DNA from: Symsagittifera roscoffensis
Taxonomy: Eukaryota > Xenacoelomorpha > Acoela > Convolutidae
Assembly (NCBI RefSeq): GCF_963678635.1
Contig: NC_087071.1
Coordinates: forward strand, 26,025,378-26,089,377
Reading direction: 5' to 3'
Length of the DNA: 64,000 bases
The notes under the pieces were generated by a model. The model ran no database searches and was not told where the DNA came from. It saw only the letters and a list, made by a program, of their open reading frames with translations. The position numbers were made by a program, and so were the translations under genes. How positions within the stretch are numbered: position 1 is the first letter of the stretch; every line of letters starts with the position of its first letter. Below, piece by piece: positions 60,085-64,000 of this stretch.

Positions 60085-60959
60085 AATACCTAAGAAGGCA
60101 AAAGAGGAGCCAAAACAGTTTTGGAACTTTGTCATTCAAAAGACAAAATCCAAAGAATCAATCTCTTGCCTTGAAAATCCTGATAAAAAGTTGAGCGATG
60201 GGGACTAGTAGAAAGCGAAGAGAATCCCTTACAAGACAATCCCTTGGAAACTTAGATATCATATCAGATCTATGTTTAGATCTGATACTGAATCAGATCC
60301 AAACTTAGGTATTATACACATAAAAACGATAATAATAAAAAAAAATGATGCTCTCTATGAATTGGAACAACCTCACATCGGTTTGATGAAATATACCCCA
60401 GAGTTCTGTACGAAATTAGAATTGAAATCGCGTGTCTGTTATGGCAACAGTGTTCATGGATTCTTGGACAATGGTTTTTCTTCTACTGTCTGGCTGTATG
60501 GAAACATATCGGCTATCTACAAAAAAGGTCCCGAAAGTGACCATGCACTTATCGGCCAGTAAGTCTAACAGCTGTTTGCTGTAAGCTATTAGAAAGTTTC
60601 GTTAGAAAAGAAAAGTTAAAGTACATGACAGAAATTGACTTTTTTACAATGAGCATTATGGATTTATCCCCATCAGATTGATTCAAATGCACCTACTAAA
60701 AGCTATGGAAGAAAAGACAAGACAAAAAAATGAAATCGGCGTAATAATAACTGACTTCCAGAAAGCGTTAGTTATGGTACCACACCGACTACTAAAAAAC
60801 TCACTACAATTGCTTGGAATTACCTATAAAACCACAACTGGATAAACGATTATCTCTAATCGAGGACACAAGGAGTGATGATAAACCAAATAAAGTCATT
60901 CTGGAAGCCAGTAACAAGCGGAATCCCTCAGGGATCGGTACTGGGACCAATTCTGTTTT

Positions 60960-61006
<47 letters not shown>

Positions 61007-61160
61007 CATTGCCCCAATGCATAAATTCGAACATCCTTTTCTATGTTAACGACACTAAACTTTTTGGAGAAATTTGGTCGACAATTGACTTCAAATAACT
61101 AAAACAGAATTTATGCAGTATTAATTATTGGTCAGAAGAAAACCTCTTGAAATTTAACGT
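60085..61160 (+). pseudogene. LINE RT region, copy 1, with (TA)n insertion
   Basis: EEPKQFWNFVIQKTKSK, ISAIYKKGPESD and, across frames, LTAVCCKLLESF and [14 protein letters not shown]. The normal continuation [14 protein letters not shown] is interrupted by about 20 TA repeats (60962-61002). Many stops. CR1/jockey-like clade by motif. Confidence 0.8.
60962..61002. repeat. (TA)n microsatellite inside the LINE copy
   Basis: About 20 TA dinucleotides at the place where the neighbouring LINE copy has only GATATATATGAA. Confidence 0.97.
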
Positions 61161-61339
61161 TGAAAAGTTTGTTAAGCTCAATCTAGAGACAAAGAAAAGT
61201 ACAGATTCTACTACAGAATAACGGTGATATCAAACTGGAAATGAAGTATTGAAAGAACTAACTGCCGAAAGAGGTCTTGGAAGACGATAGACCAGAAACT
61301 CAATTTTGAAAACCACATACTTTCGAGAAACTTATATTT

Positions 61340-61520
61340 TCGAGTGATGATAAACCACGCAAACTTAGCCTGAATGTCAGTAACATGCTGAATCTTCGAG
61401 GATCAAAACTGCGACCAGTTTTATTTTTGATCTAAAGAAAATCATTGACCCAATGCATGAATTTGAGCATCCTTTTTTTTGCGGACGACATGAAACTCCT
61501 CGGTTAAAGTATTAAAAATA
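61340..61520 (+). pseudogene. LINE RT region, copy 2 (short, diverged)
   Basis: GATAAACCACGCAAACTTAG, then a diverged [11 protein letters not shown] block, then ILFFADDMKLLG, which keeps the ADD catalytic motif. Shorter and more diverged than the flanking copies. Confidence 0.65.
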
Positions 61521-61549
61521 CTTTGTCGGTGCGGCACCATAACAAAAAG

Positions 61550-61910
61550 CGTTTGTAATGGTACCACACCGAATACTTATAAATTCACTACATTTTTGTG
61601 GAATTACTGGTAAAACCCACAACTGGATAAACAGTTTTCTCTCATCGAGGACATGAAGAGCGATGATAAACCATGCAAAGTTCACCAGAAAGCCAGTAAT
61701 AAGCGGAATACCTCAGGGATCAGTACTGGGACCAGTTTTGTTCTTGATATATATGAATTCATTGCCACAATGTATAAATTCGAATATCCTTTCCTTTGTG
61801 GACGACACTAAACTCCTCAGAGAAAATAGGTCAGAAACTGACTTCGAGTTACTACAACAAGATTTCTGCATACCTAATTGTTAGTCAGAAAAAAATCAGT
61901 TGAATTTTTA
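61550..61910 (+). pseudogene. LINE RT region, copy 3
   Basis: [32 protein letters not shown], then [20 protein letters not shown], the intact palm motif with VDD. The frame stops at about 61,884. Confidence 0.8.
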
Positions 61911-62203
61911 CAAAATTTTTAGTCCTGTTATCTTAATTTTTCAGATTTTTGATCGTTTTGTAAATTTTGTAGAAAAAAAACTTTGATCCTGATGATGCAC
62001 AAAATAGGCAAAAACGTTTGAATTAATTTTTTAAAATTCTCAGAACCTTTTTTGTAAAATAGTAACCCCTTTTTAGCATTAAGCTATAACCAAATTTTTA
62101 TGTTTCTTCAAGAAAAACAGTCAATAATTAAATTTTTTTCTTTCAATTGTACAGAATTTCAGTAAAGCTTTTTGTTCATAATGTCAATATTGTTTGAGTT
62201 AAA

Positions 62204-62760
62204 ATGGTGACGATTGTAGCTGCTAGCTCTTTTTATCACATCCTGAAAGATTTTGAGCTAGAGGAACGGAGAGAGAATGAGCAGAAGGTCTACGCAGTCC
62301 CCGGTCTTTTTTTGAACTCCAATAGGTTGAAGATGGAGAAGAAATTGCTGGTTTTATTGGAACAGCAACCTCTGCCCAGTAAGCAGATTATCCTCTGGCA
62401 CGATGTGATGAACAACTGTATATCATTTTATTGCACTAAAAACTATACTTTTACAATCGAAGCGAAAACAAAAACGTGCCATTGTATACTGCAGGAGAAC
62501 GAGCACTCCCGATATTTTTGAGTATCTGCGGAAGTCAGAGATAATCGTCATAAAGACAACCGGTAACCTTATCTCTAGAAGCGGGAGACAGAATCCTGCG
62601 GTCCTCAAAGTGTATCTCCAACTGCACCAATTAAGCGAATTGGAATTGAAGTCACTACGGCATTTTCTCAAAGATACGGGTCCAGACGAAGAAACTATCG
62701 CAGGGACGCCGCGGGGCAAAGGCGCGGGGGCGGAGGTGTTGGCCGAGGACCTATAGCAGT
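62204..62760 (+). pseudogene. Unidentified ORF upstream of the Penelope-like element
   Basis: The first frame (62204-62521) has KVYAVPGLFLNSNRLKMEKK and IILWHDVMNN; the sequence continues in a shifted frame with YLRKSEIIVIKTTGNLIS, AVLKVYLQLHQLSELELKSL and RHFLKDTGPDEE. A WHDV-NN motif of this kind occurs in ORFs associated with some animal retroelements. No enzyme call is justified. It lies about 80 bp before the Penelope-like frame, on the same strand. Confidence 0.45.
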
Positions 62761-62841
62761 TTCCTGAGAATTAAATCTCTGAAAAATGCCTCGATAACGA
62801 CATTATACTAAACTTTTGGCGGTTTCGCGTGCCTAAAAACG

Positions 62842-64000
62842 ATGTTTTTTTCGGATCAAGCGGTGCACAGCTTTCAATTGAGACTCCTGAGATCTGAGAT
62901 AAGCCAGGCACATGCGGATAGGGTTATGACATCGGGTAACTTAGCTAAAGCAAGGGAGGTAGTGAGAAGGGGTTTAGATGAGAAGTGGTGGCCTTCGGTG
63001 ATATTCTATCCGAACCTGCAAGCGAAGTGTAGTGTCAATAACCTGATACGCCCACAAAAAAAGGCTTGTAAAACTTTCGGAAAGACAGGATAAAGCATTG
63101 GAAAATTTGAATGATAGGTCAGTCAGAATCTTAAGTTTTGGACCAAAACATCCAGTACGAGACAAATTCAATGAAATTCACTTCCTTGAGGATATTCATA
63201 GTTTTTTGTCAGATCTGAAGTTAAAGAGAAAACCCGGACAAAAATTGAGTGAGATTGAAGCAGCTGCAAAGAGATAGGTTAAGAACGCGAAACAGACCCC
63301 CTCCGACAAAGGTGTTCGAAAACCAGAAATTATTTGACAACGGTCTTCTGGCAGTGCCGTTTGATAAGGGGTGGGTTTTTGTGTAATGAAAAAGGAGGCA
63401 TATAAAAAGAAACTGAAAGATTCATTACAGGCAGAGCAGTTTAGTGAGAGGAAAGATCCGACAGACACTGTGATAAAAAAAATTGAAAAAGACAAGAACA
63501 AAGAATTACTCGCCATAAAAAAGAAGGAAGAGATTAGCGAAGCGTTGTATCTTGGTTGAGATCAACGGGGACCCAGCATGCTAGGCTGTATGGATTAGCA
63601 AAACTGCACCACCTCGTCCCGTCCTTTCTTTGTCTGGCAGGTCATTTGACCACCTGAAAAAAATTGGCATTATACTTTCATAAAATTGAGGGGGCAAACA
63701 TAGAAACGAACACTCAAATGGCCAGGGAGGTCTTGGAGAAAACAGAATTGGACTCTGATGAGAGTATAATCTCCCTTGATAAAAAGAGTTTATACACTAA
63801 TGTCAAGCTCAAGGAAGCTGTTGAATTAGACTTGAGCAGATTATATGAGCAAATCAATCCTGCGGAATTATTTTTGCAAAACTATGAAAAAACTGCTAAA
63901 TTTGGCAGTGAGTAAGGTACACTACTTTAAATGCAATGGTTTGTGGTATGCACAAAAAGGCGGTTTAGCAATGGGCGCCTCCCTTACAAAAAAACTGGCC
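62842..64000 (+). pseudogene. Penelope-like element, reverse transcriptase 5' part (cut by window end)
   Basis: FQLRLLRSEISQAHAD and LVRPQKK-type N-terminal sequence, then in other frames LNDRSVRILSFGPKHPVRDK, DIHSFLSDLKLKRKPGQK, GFCVMKKEAYKKKL, IISLDKKSLYTNVKLKEAVE and finally CNGLWYAQKGGLAMGASL. The last two match RT motifs of Penelope elements (SFDV-SLFTNVP; Q--GVAMGSPL). At least five frame changes or stops occur, so it is decayed. The remainder lies beyond the window. Confidence 0.7.

Overview
The window is animal nuclear DNA: an intron-split housekeeping gene sits in AT-rich sequence full of transposable elements. Nothing prokaryotic is present. One host gene runs through two thirds of the window, the alpha subunit of the Na+/K+-ATPase on the minus strand, from its start codon at 42286 to its stop at 6237. 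All 21 coding exons join in frame to 1,052 residues. Three of its 20 introns lack a GT donor: two look like GC-AG and one like GA-AG. GA-AG introns are known to be unusually common in the larvacean tunicate Oikopleura. Together with env-carrying Ty3/gypsy-type elements and many short repeats, this suggests, but does not prove, a larvacean-like marine invertebrate with an expanded genome.

Layout. 1-6236: no supported gene, one inverted-repeat element at 5467-5660. 6237-22534: exons 21 to 2 of the ATPase, with introns holding a tRNA-type SINE, an 81-bp tandem repeat, a 302-bp fold-back and microsatellites. 22871-41970: a 19.1-kb retrovirus-like LTR element inside intron 1, on the same strand as the gene, with 410-bp LTRs (5 differences) and a 4-bp GTTG target duplication. 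In its own 5'-3' order (descending coordinates) it carries a long leader, two small overlapping ORFs, more gag-region ORFs, gag with a zinc knuckle, protease, RT-RNase H, integrase, a 162-bp repeat, a membrane-protein ORF with no methionine codon, a second copy of the 162-bp repeat, an envelope-like glycoprotein, and an unidentified downstream ORF. Gag-pol is broken by stops and frameshifts, while several downstream frames are long and open. 42056-42286: exon 1 of the ATPase.

42300-51900: a 21-bp-type minisatellite, a G-rich palindrome, a TA-flanked inverted-repeat element, and one intact intronless ORF (47808-49130) with a duplicated LRAT/NlpC-like domain whose first copy has lost the presumed catalytic residues. 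51985-57050: a second, heavily decayed Ty3/gypsy-type element on the plus strand with mutated catalytic motifs. 58100-61910: LINE reverse-transcriptase fragments, some repeated in tandem. 62204-64000: an unidentified ORF, then a Penelope-like element cut by the window end.

The ATPase would make a complete ion pump. At the two positions that set cardiac-glycoside sensitivity in other animals it has Lys and Asp, the pattern expected of a resistant pump. The provirus lies in the sense orientation in its first intron and brings its own poly(A) signals, so its effect on expression of this essential gene is the main functional question here. All calls come from reading the sequence; no database search was run.
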